A DNA stretch of 64,000 nt from Bradyrhizobium sp. Arg816 (lineage in GTDB: Bacteria; Pseudomonadota; Alphaproteobacteria; Rhizobiales; Xanthobacteraceae), in NCBI RefSeq assembly GCF_029989365.1, contig NZ_JAPRAQ010000011.1, positions 186,001 through 250,000 of the forward strand, given 5' to 3'. Under the pieces are notes generated by a model, which saw only the letters and a program-made list of their open reading frames with translations, was not told the origin of the DNA and made no database searches. Positions 18,773-28,273 of this stretch are shown here, one piece after another (position 1 is the first letter of the stretch; every line of letters begins with the position of its first letter). The position numbers and the translations under genes are program-made.

Positions 18773-18798
18773 CCTCTCCCCGCACGCGCGGGGAGAGG
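18773..18798. repeat. REP-like hairpin, third copy of the CTCTCCCC family
   Basis: Arms CCTCTCCCCGC and GCGGGGAGAGG form a perfect 11-bp stem in the short gap between the binding protein and the first ATPase. It matches the pair at 5133-5263. Within an operon such a hairpin can protect the upstream mRNA and raise binding-protein levels; that effect is inferred. Confidence 0.7.
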
Positions 18799-18827
18799 CT
18801 TCTTCCACATTCCCCAGAGTTTCCCCG

Positions 18828-19604
18828 ATGGCCCTGACGTTAGAGACCCGCGACCTCACCATCCGCTTCGGCGGTCATGTCGCGGTCAACAACGTCACCT
18901 GCACGTTCCGCCCCGGCGAGCTCACCGCCATCGTCGGGCCGAACGGCGCCGGCAAGACCACCTATTTCAACCTGATCTCGGGCCAGCTGCGCGCCTCACA
19001 CGGCAGCATCCTGTTCGACGGCACCGACATCACGCAGCATTCCGCGCCGCTGCGCACCCGCGCTGGCCTCGGCCGCGCCTTCCAGCTCACCAACCTCTTT
19101 CCGAACCTCACCGTGGAAGAGAACGTCCGCCTCGCGGTGCAGGCCGCCAGCGGCACCCATTACGACATGCTGCGGCCCTGGATGGTCCGCCGCGACCTGA
19201 TCGCCCGCGCCGATGCCATCCTCGACCAGGTCGCACTCGGCAATCGCCGCGGTGTCGCGGCGACTGCGCTGTCGCATGGCGACCAGCGCAAGCTCGAGGT
19301 GGCGCTGATGATCGCGCTCGAACCCAAAGTGTTCATGTTCGACGAGCCGACCGCGGGCATGAGCATCGACGAGGTGCCGGTGGTGCTGAACCTCATCGCG
19401 CAGCTCAAGCAGGACAAGAGCAAGATCATCCTCCTCGTCGAGCACAAGATGGACGTGGTGCGCTCGCTCGCCGACCGCATCATCGTGCTGCACAACGGAC
19501 AACTTGTCGCCGACGGGCCGCCGGCCGAGGTGATCGCCTCGCCGATCGTGCAGGAAGCCTATCTCGGCGTTGCACCAAAGAATTCTGCCGAGAGCGCCGC
19601 ATGA
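18828..19604 (+). CDS. ABC importer ATP-binding protein, LivG type
   Basis: 258 residues from ATG 18828 (MALTLETRDLTIRFGG). Walker A is GPNGAGKTT, the Q-loop is in AFQLTNLFPNLTV, the signature is LSHGDQRKLE (LSGGQ degenerate but typical of LivG), and Walker B is VFMFDEPTAGM, with a switch His in LLVEHKMD. It powers the importer from the cytoplasmic face. Its stop overlaps the next start by four bases (ATGA), so translation is coupled. Confidence 0.92.
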   Translation: MALTLETRDLTIRFGGHVAVNNVTCTFRPGELTAIVGPNGAGKTTYFNLISGQLRASHGSILFDGTDITQHSAPLRTRAGLGRAFQLTNLFPNLTVEENVRLAVQAASGTHYDMLRPWMVRRDLIARADAILDQVALGNRRGVAATALSHGDQRKLEVALMIALEPKVFMFDEPTAGMSIDEVPVVLNLIAQLKQDKSKIILLVEHKMDVVRSLADRIIVLHNGQLVADGPPAEVIASPIVQEAYLGVAPKNSAESAA

Positions 19605-20323
19605 CCGATCTGCTCAAACTCTCCGGCGTGCACACGCATATCGGCCGCTACCACATTCTCCAGGGCATCGACCTCGCGGTCCCCCAGGGCCAGACCACCA
19701 TGCTGCTCGGCCGCAACGGCGCCGGCAAGACCACGACGCTGCGCACCATCATGGGCCTGTGGCAGGCCTCCAGCGGCGAGATCACGCTCGCAGGCGAGCG
19801 CATCGAGAGCCGCGCCACGCCCGACATCGCGCGGCTCGGCGTCGGCTACGTGCCGGAGAGCATGGCGGTGTTTTCCGACCTCACGGTGAAGGAAAACCTG
19901 GTGCTGGCGGCGCGCGACGGGCCGCTCGACGATACCCAGCTCGACTGGATCTTCGGCTTCTTCCCCGCGCTGCGCCGGTTCTGGCTGTCGCGGGCGGGAA
20001 GCCTCTCGGGCGGACAGAAGCAGATGTTGTCGATCGCGCGCGCCATCGTCGAGCCGCGCAAGCTGCTGCTGATCGACGAGCCGACCAAGGGGCTGGCGCC
20101 CGCGATCGTCATGGCACTGATCGAGTGCCTGAAGGAGATCAAGCGCAAGGGCGCGACGATCCTGCTGGTCGAACAGAATTTCTTTGCCGCCCGCGAGCTC
20201 GGCGACAACGTGCTGGTCATGGACAATGGCACCATCGTCCATCGCGGCGAGATGGCGGCGCTCGCCGCCGACGTGCCGCTGCAGGAGCGGCTGCTCGGCC
20301 TGAGCCTGGAGGCGCATCAGTGA
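19601..20323 (+). CDS. ABC importer ATP-binding protein, LivF type
   Basis: 240 residues. Walker A is GRNGAGKTTT, the signature LSGGQKQML, Walker B LLLIDEPTKGLAP, and the switch region LLVEQNFFAA with the LivF-typical Gln-Asn after Glu. It pairs with the LivG-type ATPase as the second nucleotide-binding subunit. It overlaps its neighbours on both sides by four bases, so the importer is made as a coupled block. Confidence 0.93.
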   Translation: MTDLLKLSGVHTHIGRYHILQGIDLAVPQGQTTMLLGRNGAGKTTTLRTIMGLWQASSGEITLAGERIESRATPDIARLGVGYVPESMAVFSDLTVKENLVLAARDGPLDDTQLDWIFGFFPALRRFWLSRAGSLSGGQKQMLSIARAIVEPRKLLLIDEPTKGLAPAIVMALIECLKEIKRKGATILLVEQNFFAARELGDNVLVMDNGTIVHRGEMAALAADVPLQERLLGLSLEAHQ

Positions 20324-21330
20324 CTGAACTCGCCGCAAATGATCCGCTGCCGAAGCCGAGGCGCGATCTCGCGCCGATCCTGCTGCCGATCGCACTGGCG
20401 CTTGCGATGATTCCTCTGGTGGGGTCACCCAGCACCTGGCTGACATTGACCGCCGCTAGCCTCGCCATGGGCATGATGATCTTCATCATGGCCTCGGGGC
20501 TGACGCTGGTGTTCGGCCTGATGGACGTGCTCAATTTCGGCCACGGCGCCTTCATTGCTGTCGGCGCCTATGTGGCAACCCTCGTGCTGGCGCCGTTCGC
20601 GGCCTCGATGCAGGCGGATTCGCTGTGGATCAACCTCGCGGTGCTGGCGCCGGCGGCGCTGCTGTCGATGGCAGTGTCCGGCGCGCTCGGCTTGGTCGTC
20701 GAGCGCGTGCTGATCCTGCCCGTCTATGGCCAGCATCTGAAGCAGATCCTGATGACGACGGGCGGCCTGATTGTTGCGGAACAGACGCTCTATGCGCTGT
20801 GGGGACCGCAGATCATCCCGATGCCGTTGCCGACATCGCTGCGCGGCTCCTTCATCCTCGGCGACGTCGCCATCGCCAAATACCGTGTGCTGGCGATGCT
20901 GATCGGCCTCGCCGTCTTCATCGCGATCCAGCTCGTGCTCAACCGCAGCAAGCGCGGCCTTCTGATCCGCGCCGGCGTCGAGAACCGCGAGATGGTCGAG
21001 GCGCTCGGTTATCGCATCCGCCGCCTGTTCCTCGGCGTGTTCATGACGGGATCGGCGCTCGCCGGCCTCGGCGGCGTGATGTGGGCGCTCTATCGCGAGC
21101 AGGTCCACGCCTCCATGAGCGACGACCTCACCGTCTTGATTTTCATCGTCGTCATCATCGGCGGCCTCGGCTCGATCGGAGGCTGCTTCATCGGCGCCAT
21201 CCTGGTCGCGATGGTGGCCAATTACGGCGGCTTCCTGCTGCCAAAACTCGCCCTCGTCTCCAACATCCTGCTGATGGTCGCCATTCTGATGTGGCGGCCG
21301 CGCGGCCTCTATGCGGTGACCAGCCGATGA
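20320..21330 (+). CDS. ABC importer permease, LivH type
   Basis: 336 residues starting at GTG 20320, which overlaps the previous stop as GTGA. It is hydrophobic with about eight spans. Family marks are ASGLTLVFGLMDVLNFGHGA early on and the cytoplasmic coupling loop GVENREMVEALGYRIRRLF, which touches the ATPases. The ~25-residue polar N-terminus before the first span is somewhat long. It forms the channel with the LivM-type protein that follows. Confidence 0.92.
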   Translation: MTELAANDPLPKPRRDLAPILLPIALALAMIPLVGSPSTWLTLTAASLAMGMMIFIMASGLTLVFGLMDVLNFGHGAFIAVGAYVATLVLAPFAASMQADSLWINLAVLAPAALLSMAVSGALGLVVERVLILPVYGQHLKQILMTTGGLIVAEQTLYALWGPQIIPMPLPTSLRGSFILGDVAIAKYRVLAMLIGLAVFIAIQLVLNRSKRGLLIRAGVENREMVEALGYRIRRLFLGVFMTGSALAGLGGVMWALYREQVHASMSDDLTVLIFIVVIIGGLGSIGGCFIGAILVAMVANYGGFLLPKLALVSNILLMVAILMWRPRGLYAVTSR

Positions 21331-22412
21331 TGCTTCTTTCCGGCGACCCGCCGCGCAGCCGCGTTCTCACGCTCGTTCTCGTCGTCATCATCCTGGCGCT
21401 GGCGGCGACGCCGTTCCTGTTTCCGGGGGCCAAGGCGCTGAACGTCGCGGCCAAGATCTGCGTCTTCGCCGCGCTCGTCGCCTCCTACGACCTGCTGCTC
21501 GGCTATACCGGCTCGGTGTCGTTCGCCCACACCATGTTCTACGGCATCGGCAGCTACGCCATCGCGATCGCGCTGTACGGCATGGGTCCGAACTGGGCCG
21601 CGGTCGCAACCGGTATCGTCGTCGGCCTGCCGCTCGCGGCGCTGCTCGCGCTCGCGATCGGCCTGTTCTCGCTGCGGGTCGCCGCGATCTTCTTTGCCAT
21701 GATCACGCTCGCCGTCGCCTCCGCCTTCCAGGTGCTGGCCTCGCAGCTCTCCTGGCTGACCGGCGGCGAGGATGGTCGCAGCTTCCAGCTGCCGGAGTTG
21801 CTGCGGCCCGGCACGGTGCTGATCTCCAAGAACCTGTTCGGATTCGAGATCAACGGCCGCATCCTCACCTTCTACCTGGTGTTTGCCGTCTCGGCCCTGA
21901 TGATCCTCGCATTGTTGCGTGTCGTGAACTCGCCGTTCGGACGCGTGCTCCAGGCGATCCGCGAGAACCGCTTTCGCGCCGAGGCGCTCGGCTTTCGCAC
22001 CGTCTTCCACCTGACCTACGCCAACTGCCTCGCCGCGCTGGTCGCCGCCAGCGCCGGCATTTTGAACGCGCTGTGGCTGCGCTATGCCGGCCCTGATACC
22101 TCGCTCAGCTTCTCGATCATGCTGGACATTCTGTTGATGGTGGTGATCGGCGGCATGGGCACGATCTACGGCGCGATCATCGGCGCAACCATCTTCATCC
22201 TCGCCCAGAACTACCTTCAGTCGCTGATGGGCGTCGCCTCCAAGGCGGCGAGCGAAGCCGGCCTGCCGCTGCTGCCGGGGCTGTTGCATCCCGACCGCTG
22301 GCTGCTGTGGCTTGGGCTGCTGTTCATCGCCAGCGTCTACTTCTTCCCGACCGGCGTCGTCGGACGTCTGCGCAACGCCGGCCGCGACAAGAGCGCGAAC
22401 GTCTCGCATTAA
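21327..22412 (+). CDS. ABC importer permease, LivM type
   Basis: 361 residues from ATG 21327, overlapping the previous stop by four bases. About nine to ten spans; it contains YDLLLGYTGSVSFAHTMFYG, the LivM hallmark, and the coupling loop IRENRFRAEALGF. It closes the five-gene importer block that began at 17578. Two hydrophobic C-terminal helices separated by a loop (LLPGLLHPDRW) are normal for the family. Confidence 0.92.
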   Translation: MMLLSGDPPRSRVLTLVLVVIILALAATPFLFPGAKALNVAAKICVFAALVASYDLLLGYTGSVSFAHTMFYGIGSYAIAIALYGMGPNWAAVATGIVVGLPLAALLALAIGLFSLRVAAIFFAMITLAVASAFQVLASQLSWLTGGEDGRSFQLPELLRPGTVLISKNLFGFEINGRILTFYLVFAVSALMILALLRVVNSPFGRVLQAIRENRFRAEALGFRTVFHLTYANCLAALVAASAGILNALWLRYAGPDTSLSFSIMLDILLMVVIGGMGTIYGAIIGATIFILAQNYLQSLMGVASKAASEAGLPLLPGLLHPDRWLLWLGLLFIASVYFFPTGVVGRLRNAGRDKSANVSH

Positions 22413-22586
22413 GCTGCCGTTAATGATGCAGCGCAGCGGTTGTGATGGGCACGGCACAACCGCGACGTGATTCCCGTCCCACTGCATACGGGCGCACTGC
22501 ACAACCGGATTAATGCTTAGGTAACTGGCTTTCCTAAGGTTTGCGCCATTTGTGCGGTGTATTCCTGTCCTTCCAGGGAGGGGGGA

Positions 22587-25500
22587 ATGCGCCAGGTCTT
22601 TTCCACGGTGACAGCCGGAATGTCATCAGCCGTGACCAACGGCTGGGCGGCCTTGACGCGGCGTGGTCCTGTCCTCTGGCTGACCTTGTGCGGCGTGTTG
22701 CTGGTCGCTGGGATCTTCGCCGTGACCGCCATGGCGGTCGGCGAATTCCGCGAGCGCACCCTGGCCAACCGCGAGCGCGAGCTGGAAAATACGGTGCAGC
22801 TGATCGCACGGCACTTCGATCAGCAATTCCAGGATTCCGACGTCGTCGCCGCCGACCTGATCGGGCAGATGAACCTGCCGGAGATCACCTCGTCGTCGAT
22901 GTTCCGCGAGCGCATGTCCGGCCTCGCGACGAACCAGATGCTGCGGAGCAAGATCAGCTCCGTCTCCTATCTCGGCGACATCGCGATCTACGATGCCGAC
23001 GGCGAGCTGATCAACTGGTCGCGGGCCCAGCCGCTGCCCAAGATCAACGTCTCTTCGCGCGCATACTTCCAGACGTTCCAATCCGATCCGATGGCCGAAC
23101 CGGTCATCCTGGAATCGGTCCGCAGCTTCATCATCGGCAAATGGACCACGATCGTCGCGCGGCGGCTGAGCGGCGCGGACGGCACCTTCCTCGGCGCAAT
23201 GGTCCGGCGGATCGATCCGGACAGCTACCAGCAGTATTTCGCATCTGTCGCACTTGCCGAGGGTACGGCGATCTCGCTGTTCGATCGCGAAGGTAAGATG
23301 CTGGCCCGCTATCCGCATGTCGAAGAGCTGATCGGCAGGAATTTCAAGGACGCGCCGCTGATGCGCAAGATGCTGGCCGAGGGCGGCCGGCACACGCTGC
23401 GCGTCAAGGGACCGATCGACGGCGAGGACCGCCTCGGCTCGGGAGCCTCGCTGTCGCATTTCCCGTTGGTCATCGTCGCGACCAACACCACGAGCGCCGC
23501 GCTGGCCGACTGGCGTCAGCAGACCGGCTTCATGGTCACCACGGCAACGCTTTCGGCGATCGTGATCGCGTTGATCCTCTTCCTGATCATCCGCCAGATC
23601 AACCGGCAGAACCGGGAAGCCCAGGAGCGGATCGAAGCGGAACGGCTGCGGCTCGACACCGCCCTGAACAACATGTCGCAAGGGCTGATCCTGTACGACG
23701 CCGCTGGTTTCATCGTCACCTGCAACCGCCGCTACGCCGAGATGTTCGGCTTGTCCCACGACGTCATCAAGCCCGGCTGTCACATCCGCGAGGCGATGCA
23801 GCACCGCAAGGAGCGTGGCGCGTTCGGCGCCGACGTCGAGGCGTTCTGCACCGACGTGATGCGGATCGTCGCCGAAGGCAAGGTTTCCAGCAGGATCCAC
23901 GAACTGCCCAACGGCCGCGCCTTCCAGGTCATCAACACTCCGCTGGCGCAGGGCGGATGGGTCGCCACGATCGAGGAAATCACCGAGCGGCGCAATCTGG
24001 AGCAGGAACGCGACCGCAACTACATGTTCCTGCGCGAGATCATCGATCACATCCCCTCGCAGATCACGGTGAAGGATGCCCGGACGCGGCAATATCTGCT
24101 GGTCAACCGGACCGCCGAGGAGCAGTTCGGCCAATCGGGTGACGTCATCGTCGGCAAGACTCCCTTCGACATGTATCCGGATGCCGCCGCCAGGATCGTC
24201 ACCGACGACGACAGCAAGGCGCTGCAGGCGCCCGGGGGATTGTTCAAGGACGAGCACGTCTGGCAGAGCCAGACCAAGGGACCGCGCTACATCACGTCGA
24301 CCCGGATCGGCATTCGCGACAAGTCCGGCGAGCCGCGCTACCTCATCAGCGTCGTCGAGGATGTCACCGAGCGGCGGCGCGCCCACGAGAAGATCGCGCA
24401 TATGGCGCATTACGATGCGCTGACCGACCTGCCGAACCGCACGCTGTTCCGCGAACAGATCGAGCGCGAGCTGGCGAAGGTCGCCGGCGGCGAGCAGTTC
24501 GCGCTGCTCTATATCGACGTCGACGAATTCAAGGGCATCAACGATTCGCTCGGCCATCACGTCGGCGACGAGCTGCTGAAGGCGATCGCGACCCGGCTGC
24601 GCGGCTGCCTCAAGAAGAGCGATTTGATCGCACGGCTCGGCGGCGACGAATTCGCCGTGATCCAGACCGGAATCCAGTCCTCTGCAGACGTGCTGTCGTT
24701 CGTGACGCGGATCTACGAGGCGATCCGCCAGCCCTATCACTGCCTCGGCCATCAGCTCTCCACCGACGCCAGCATCGGCATCGCGCTGGCGCCGCAGGAC
24801 GGGACCGATCTCGACCAGCTCATCAAGCACGCCGATCTTGCGATGTACGGCGCCAAGGCTGAAGGGCGCCGCACCCATCGCTTCTTCGAGCCGGAGATGG
24901 ATGCGAGCGCCAAGGCGCGCCTGACCATGGAGCAGGATCTGCGCCAGGCGCTGGTGAACGGCGGCTTCGAGATCCACTACCAGCCGCTGGTCGATCTGCG
25001 CACCAACGACGTGTCGGGCTGCGAGGCGCTGCTGCGCTGGCGGCATCCCGAACGCGGCTGGGTGTCGCCGGCGGAGTTCATTCCGATCGCCGAGGATACC
25101 GGCCTGATCAACGAGCTCGGCGACTGGGTGCTGCGCATGGCCTGCAACGAGGCCGCGACCTGGCCGGCGCATGTGCGGATTGCGGTCAACGTCTCGCCGG
25201 TGCAGCTCAAATGCGATACGCTGGCGCTGCGGATTGCCGGCGCACTCGCCGCCTCCGGACTCGCTCCATCCCGGCTCGAGCTCGAAATCACCGAGGCCGT
25301 GCTGATCCGCGACGACGAGGCCGCGCTCTCGATCCTGCACCAGCTCCGTGCCATCGGCGTGCGCATCGCGCTCGACGATTTCGGCACCGGCTATTCCTCG
25401 CTGAGCTATCTGAAGCGCTTCCCGTTCGACAAGATCAAGATCGACCGCTGCTTCGTCGCCGACATCGCGGAGACCAGCGGCGCGCCTGTGATCGTGCAGG

Positions 25501-25697
25501 CGGTGGTGAACATCGCCGCGGCGAGCCACATGACCACCGTCGCCGAGGGCGTCGAGACCGAGGCGCAGCGCGAGATGCTGCGCGCGCTCGGTTGCACGGA
25601 GATGCAGGGTTATCTGTTCAGCAAGCCGAAGCCGGCCGCCGAGGTGCGAAAGCTGTTCGGTCCGAACGATGCCGCGCCGGTGGCGGCGGTGGCCTGA
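22587..25697 (+). CDS. membrane Cache-PAS-PAS-GGDEF-EAL protein
   Basis: 1036 residues from ATG 22587, behind GGGAGGGGGGA. A TM helix (~residues 30-55), a ~240-residue periplasmic Cache-type sensor (with VSSRAYFQTF) and a second TM (~310-330, AIVIALILFLIIRQ) come first. Two PAS domains follow (~350-460 and ~480-600), then GGDEF (intact ARLGGDEFAVI) and EAL (CEALLRWRHPERG, LELEITEAVL, ALDDFGTGYSSL, VAEGVETEAQ). Both catalytic signatures are complete, so it may make or degrade c-di-GMP depending on the signal. It is followed one base after its stop by another GGDEF gene, so both probably act in one circuit. Confidence 0.92.
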   Translation: MRQVFSTVTAGMSSAVTNGWAALTRRGPVLWLTLCGVLLVAGIFAVTAMAVGEFRERTLANRERELENTVQLIARHFDQQFQDSDVVAADLIGQMNLPEITSSSMFRERMSGLATNQMLRSKISSVSYLGDIAIYDADGELINWSRAQPLPKINVSSRAYFQTFQSDPMAEPVILESVRSFIIGKWTTIVARRLSGADGTFLGAMVRRIDPDSYQQYFASVALAEGTAISLFDREGKMLARYPHVEELIGRNFKDAPLMRKMLAEGGRHTLRVKGPIDGEDRLGSGASLSHFPLVIVATNTTSAALADWRQQTGFMVTTATLSAIVIALILFLIIRQINRQNREAQERIEAERLRLDTALNNMSQGLILYDAAGFIVTCNRRYAEMFGLSHDVIKPGCHIREAMQHRKERGAFGADVEAFCTDVMRIVAEGKVSSRIHELPNGRAFQVINTPLAQGGWVATIEEITERRNLEQERDRNYMFLREIIDHIPSQITVKDARTRQYLLVNRTAEEQFGQSGDVIVGKTPFDMYPDAAARIVTDDDSKALQAPGGLFKDEHVWQSQTKGPRYITSTRIGIRDKSGEPRYLISVVEDVTERRRAHEKIAHMAHYDALTDLPNRTLFREQIERELAKVAGGEQFALLYIDVDEFKGINDSLGHHVGDELLKAIATRLRGCLKKSDLIARLGGDEFAVIQTGIQSSADVLSFVTRIYEAIRQPYHCLGHQLSTDASIGIALAPQDGTDLDQLIKHADLAMYGAKAEGRRTHRFFEPEMDASAKARLTMEQDLRQALVNGGFEIHYQPLVDLRTNDVSGCEALLRWRHPERGWVSPAEFIPIAEDTGLINELGDWVLRMACNEAATWPAHVRIAVNVSPVQLKCDTLALRIAGALAASGLAPSRLELEITEAVLIRDDEAALSILHQLRAIGVRIALDDFGTGYSSLSYLKRFPFDKIKIDRCFVADIAETSGAPVIVQAVVNIAAASHMTTVAEGVETEAQREMLRALGCTEMQGYLFSKPKPAAEVRKLFGPNDAAPVAAVA

Positions 25698-25698
25698 G

Positions 25699-26760
25699 AT
25701 GGCGAAGCCGAGGAAAGCCTCAGCGAAAGCCGTCGACGTCGCGGATTCCTATGCCGTGCGGCTGATGCAGCATCTGGTGGTGCCGACCTTCGTGATCGAC
25801 CCCAAGCGCCGCGTCGTGATCTGGAACAGAGCCTGCGAGCGGCTGACCGGCGTCCCCGCCGCGGAGGTGATCGGCACGACGAAACACTGGCAGGCCTTCT
25901 ACGAGACAAGGCGCCCCTGCCTCGCCGACCTGGTCGCGCTCGACCGTCCCGAGCAGCTGCCGGAGTTTTATTCGGAATATGCCGCACGCGGCCACAACGG
26001 GCTCGGCTTTTCCGCGGAAAACTGGTGCGTGATGCCAAAACTCGGCAGCCAGCTCTATCTCGCGATCGACGCCGGCCCGATCCATGACGAGGCCGGCCAC
26101 CTGATCGCCGTGGTGGAGACGCTGCGCGACCTCACCGACCAGAAGCGCGCCGAGACGGCGCTGAAGGAGCTCGCCGCCAAGGACGGGCTGACCGGCCTGT
26201 CGAACCGCCGCGCCTTCGACCAGATGCTGATGAGCGAATGGGCCCGCGCCCAGCGGACGCAGAAGCCGATGGCGCTGCTGTTCGTCGACGTCGATCATTT
26301 CAAGCTGTTCAACGACCGGCACGGCCACCAGAGCGGCGACGAATGCCTGCGCGCGGTCGCTGATGTCGTCAGCCGCCATGCCGTGCGCCCGCTCGACCTC
26401 GCCAGCCGCTATGGCGGGGAAGAGTTCGCGCTGATCCTGCCCGACATGGATAGCGATGCCGCCAGCACCATCGCCGAGGAGATCCGCCGTGCCGTCATGG
26501 CCTTGCGGATCGCTCATGGAGCTGCTGGCGCCGGCGACCACGTCACCCTCAGCGTCGGCGTCGCCAGTCATATTCCCACTGAGGCCGACGGCAGCCCCGA
26601 CCGGCTGCTGGGTGCGGCCGACGAGGCGCTCTATGCGGCAAAACGGCTCGGCCGCAACCGCGTCATCTGCGCCGAACGCCTGCTTGCGGAGTTCGCGCGC
26701 GCCGATCGCGGCTCGCCCGGGATTCAAGTCGCCGTCAATCGCCGGTCCAGCCGGGGCTGA
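25699..26760 (+). CDS. PAS-GGDEF diguanylate cyclase
   Basis: 353 residues from ATG 25699, one base after the stop of the Cache-PAS-GGDEF-EAL gene, so co-transcribed. A PAS domain occupies ~20-145 (VVPTFVIDPKRRVVIWNRAC, with a Cys-containing loop YETRRPCLADLV). The GGDEF domain (~165-330) has RYGGEEFALILP, the active GGEEF form, with metal-binding FVDVDHFKLFND. No RxxD inhibitory site is obvious. The C-terminal ~20 residues are basic. It is expected to synthesise c-di-GMP in the cytosol in step with its neighbour. Confidence 0.9.
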   Translation: MAKPRKASAKAVDVADSYAVRLMQHLVVPTFVIDPKRRVVIWNRACERLTGVPAAEVIGTTKHWQAFYETRRPCLADLVALDRPEQLPEFYSEYAARGHNGLGFSAENWCVMPKLGSQLYLAIDAGPIHDEAGHLIAVVETLRDLTDQKRAETALKELAAKDGLTGLSNRRAFDQMLMSEWARAQRTQKPMALLFVDVDHFKLFNDRHGHQSGDECLRAVADVVSRHAVRPLDLASRYGGEEFALILPDMDSDAASTIAEEIRRAVMALRIAHGAAGAGDHVTLSVGVASHIPTEADGSPDRLLGAADEALYAAKRLGRNRVICAERLLAEFARADRGSPGIQVAVNRRSSRG

Positions 26761-27014
26761 CCTTCATCCCACCGAAGGTTCTATTGCGTTCGGCCTCACC
26801 AGCAGGTGATGTTGCGCCAAAACAACACGGACATTTTCTTCTCGAAAAGCCGCAATTTCTCGGGCGCTCATTTGAATATAGATAAGTCGTTGCCTGGAGC
26901 CGTATTCGCTTTGAAATTTCCCCGCCCATCCCGCAGTGCCCTCCCCTCCGCCAAAAACGCCATCGCCTGGTCGCGAGTGACGGCCGAACCCGGCTCGGCC
27001 GAGACCAACCGCCG

Positions 27015-28272
27015 ATGACCGAAGCAGCCGGTTCGTTTCGCGGACGTGTCCACCGCGGAACGCAGCAAATTGGTGGCACCTGCATCGAGCTCGAGGCCGC
27101 GGGTGAGAGAATCCTGCTCGACCTTGGACTTCCGCTCGATGCCGACGGCGCGTCCGATGATCTTCTCCCGCCGGTGGCCGGGCTTCGCGTCGAAGATCCG
27201 GCGCTGCGTGCGATCGTCCTGTCGCACGGACACGGCGATCATTGGGGTTTGCTCCCCCTGTGCAGACCCAATGTCCCCCTCGCCATGGGCGCTGCGACCG
27301 CGCGCATCATGTGTGCGGCAGCTCCTTTCGTGCCCAACGCCTTCGTGCCCAATGTTTCATTCGAGCTGAATGATCGCAGGACCTTCCAGCCCGTTCAACA
27401 TCACGCCCTATCTCGTCGATCACTCGGCCTATGATGCCTATGCGCTGCTGATCCAGGCTGCCGGCCGGCGTCTGTTCTACAGCGGCGATATCCGTGCGCA
27501 TGGTCGCAAGCGCGGTCTGGTCGAGCGATTGGTGAGCAATCCGCCCCGCGGTATCGACACGATGCTGATGGAGGGGTCGAGCCTCGGCCGTCTCGACGAG
27601 CACACGCAATTCCCGACGGAGGACGGCATCGAGGCGAGGCTGACCCAGAGTTTTAAACAGCCAGGCTTCGTCATCCTCTCGGCATCCGCGCAGAACATCG
27701 ATCGCATCGTCAGTATCTATCGCGCCTGCAAGCGCAGCGGCCGGACGCTGCTGCTGGACCTCTATGCGATGGAGATATTGCGGGCCACCGGCAACGAGCG
27801 CTTGCCGAACGCCGGCTGGCCCAATTTGTCGGTCTATGTGCCGGAATATCAGCGGCGACAGATCGCAAGGAACAAGCGCTTCGACCTGCTGGATCCCTAC
27901 AAATCCGCACGGATCTATCGCGAGCGCATCACCGAGATCGCCGATCGCACCGTGATGCTGTTTCGTCCGGCAATGGCCCACGACGTGGAGGCCGCCAATC
28001 TCTGGCCCGGCACCAGAGCGATCTGGTCGCAATGGGACGGATATCTGAAGGACGGTCCTGGCGCCAGACTGAAGGCGAATCTCGCGACACGCGGCGTTCC
28101 CATCGAGATCATCCACACCTCGGGCCACGCCAGCATCCTGGATCTCAAGCGGCTCGCGAACGCAATACAGCCGGACAGGCTGGTGCCCATTCACACATTC
28201 GAAGGCGACAGTTTCTCCAGATATTTTGACAACGTCACGCGACGCAGCGATGGCGAATGGTGGGAGGTATGA
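27015..28272 (+). pseudogene. RNase J-like MBL-fold (beta-CASP type) hydrolase, frameshifted
   Basis: Start ATG 27015 (MTEAAGSFRGRVHRG). Frame 1 contains the metal motif LSHGHGDHWG (H-x-H-x-D-H). Near 27385 homology passes to the next frame: frame 1 reads RRTFQPVQHH while frame 2 continues PFNITPYLVDHSAYDAYALL. Frame 2 ends at 28272 with FYSGDIRAHGR, a beta-CASP-like region VILSASAQNIDRI, HTSGHASILDL and VPIHTFEGD, the closing His motifs. The order fits RNase J-like metallo-beta-lactamases acting on RNA. One extra or two missing bases explain the break. It heads a three-gene cluster; its stop lies one base before the next ATG. Confidence 0.8.
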
Positions 28273-28273
28273 G

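Noticed and set aside
22626..25529. 967-codon minus-strand frame opposite the Cache-PAS-GGDEF-EAL gene
   Set aside because: Antisense shadow of a GC-rich gene; the + strand protein has complete catalytic motifs and a strong ribosome site.
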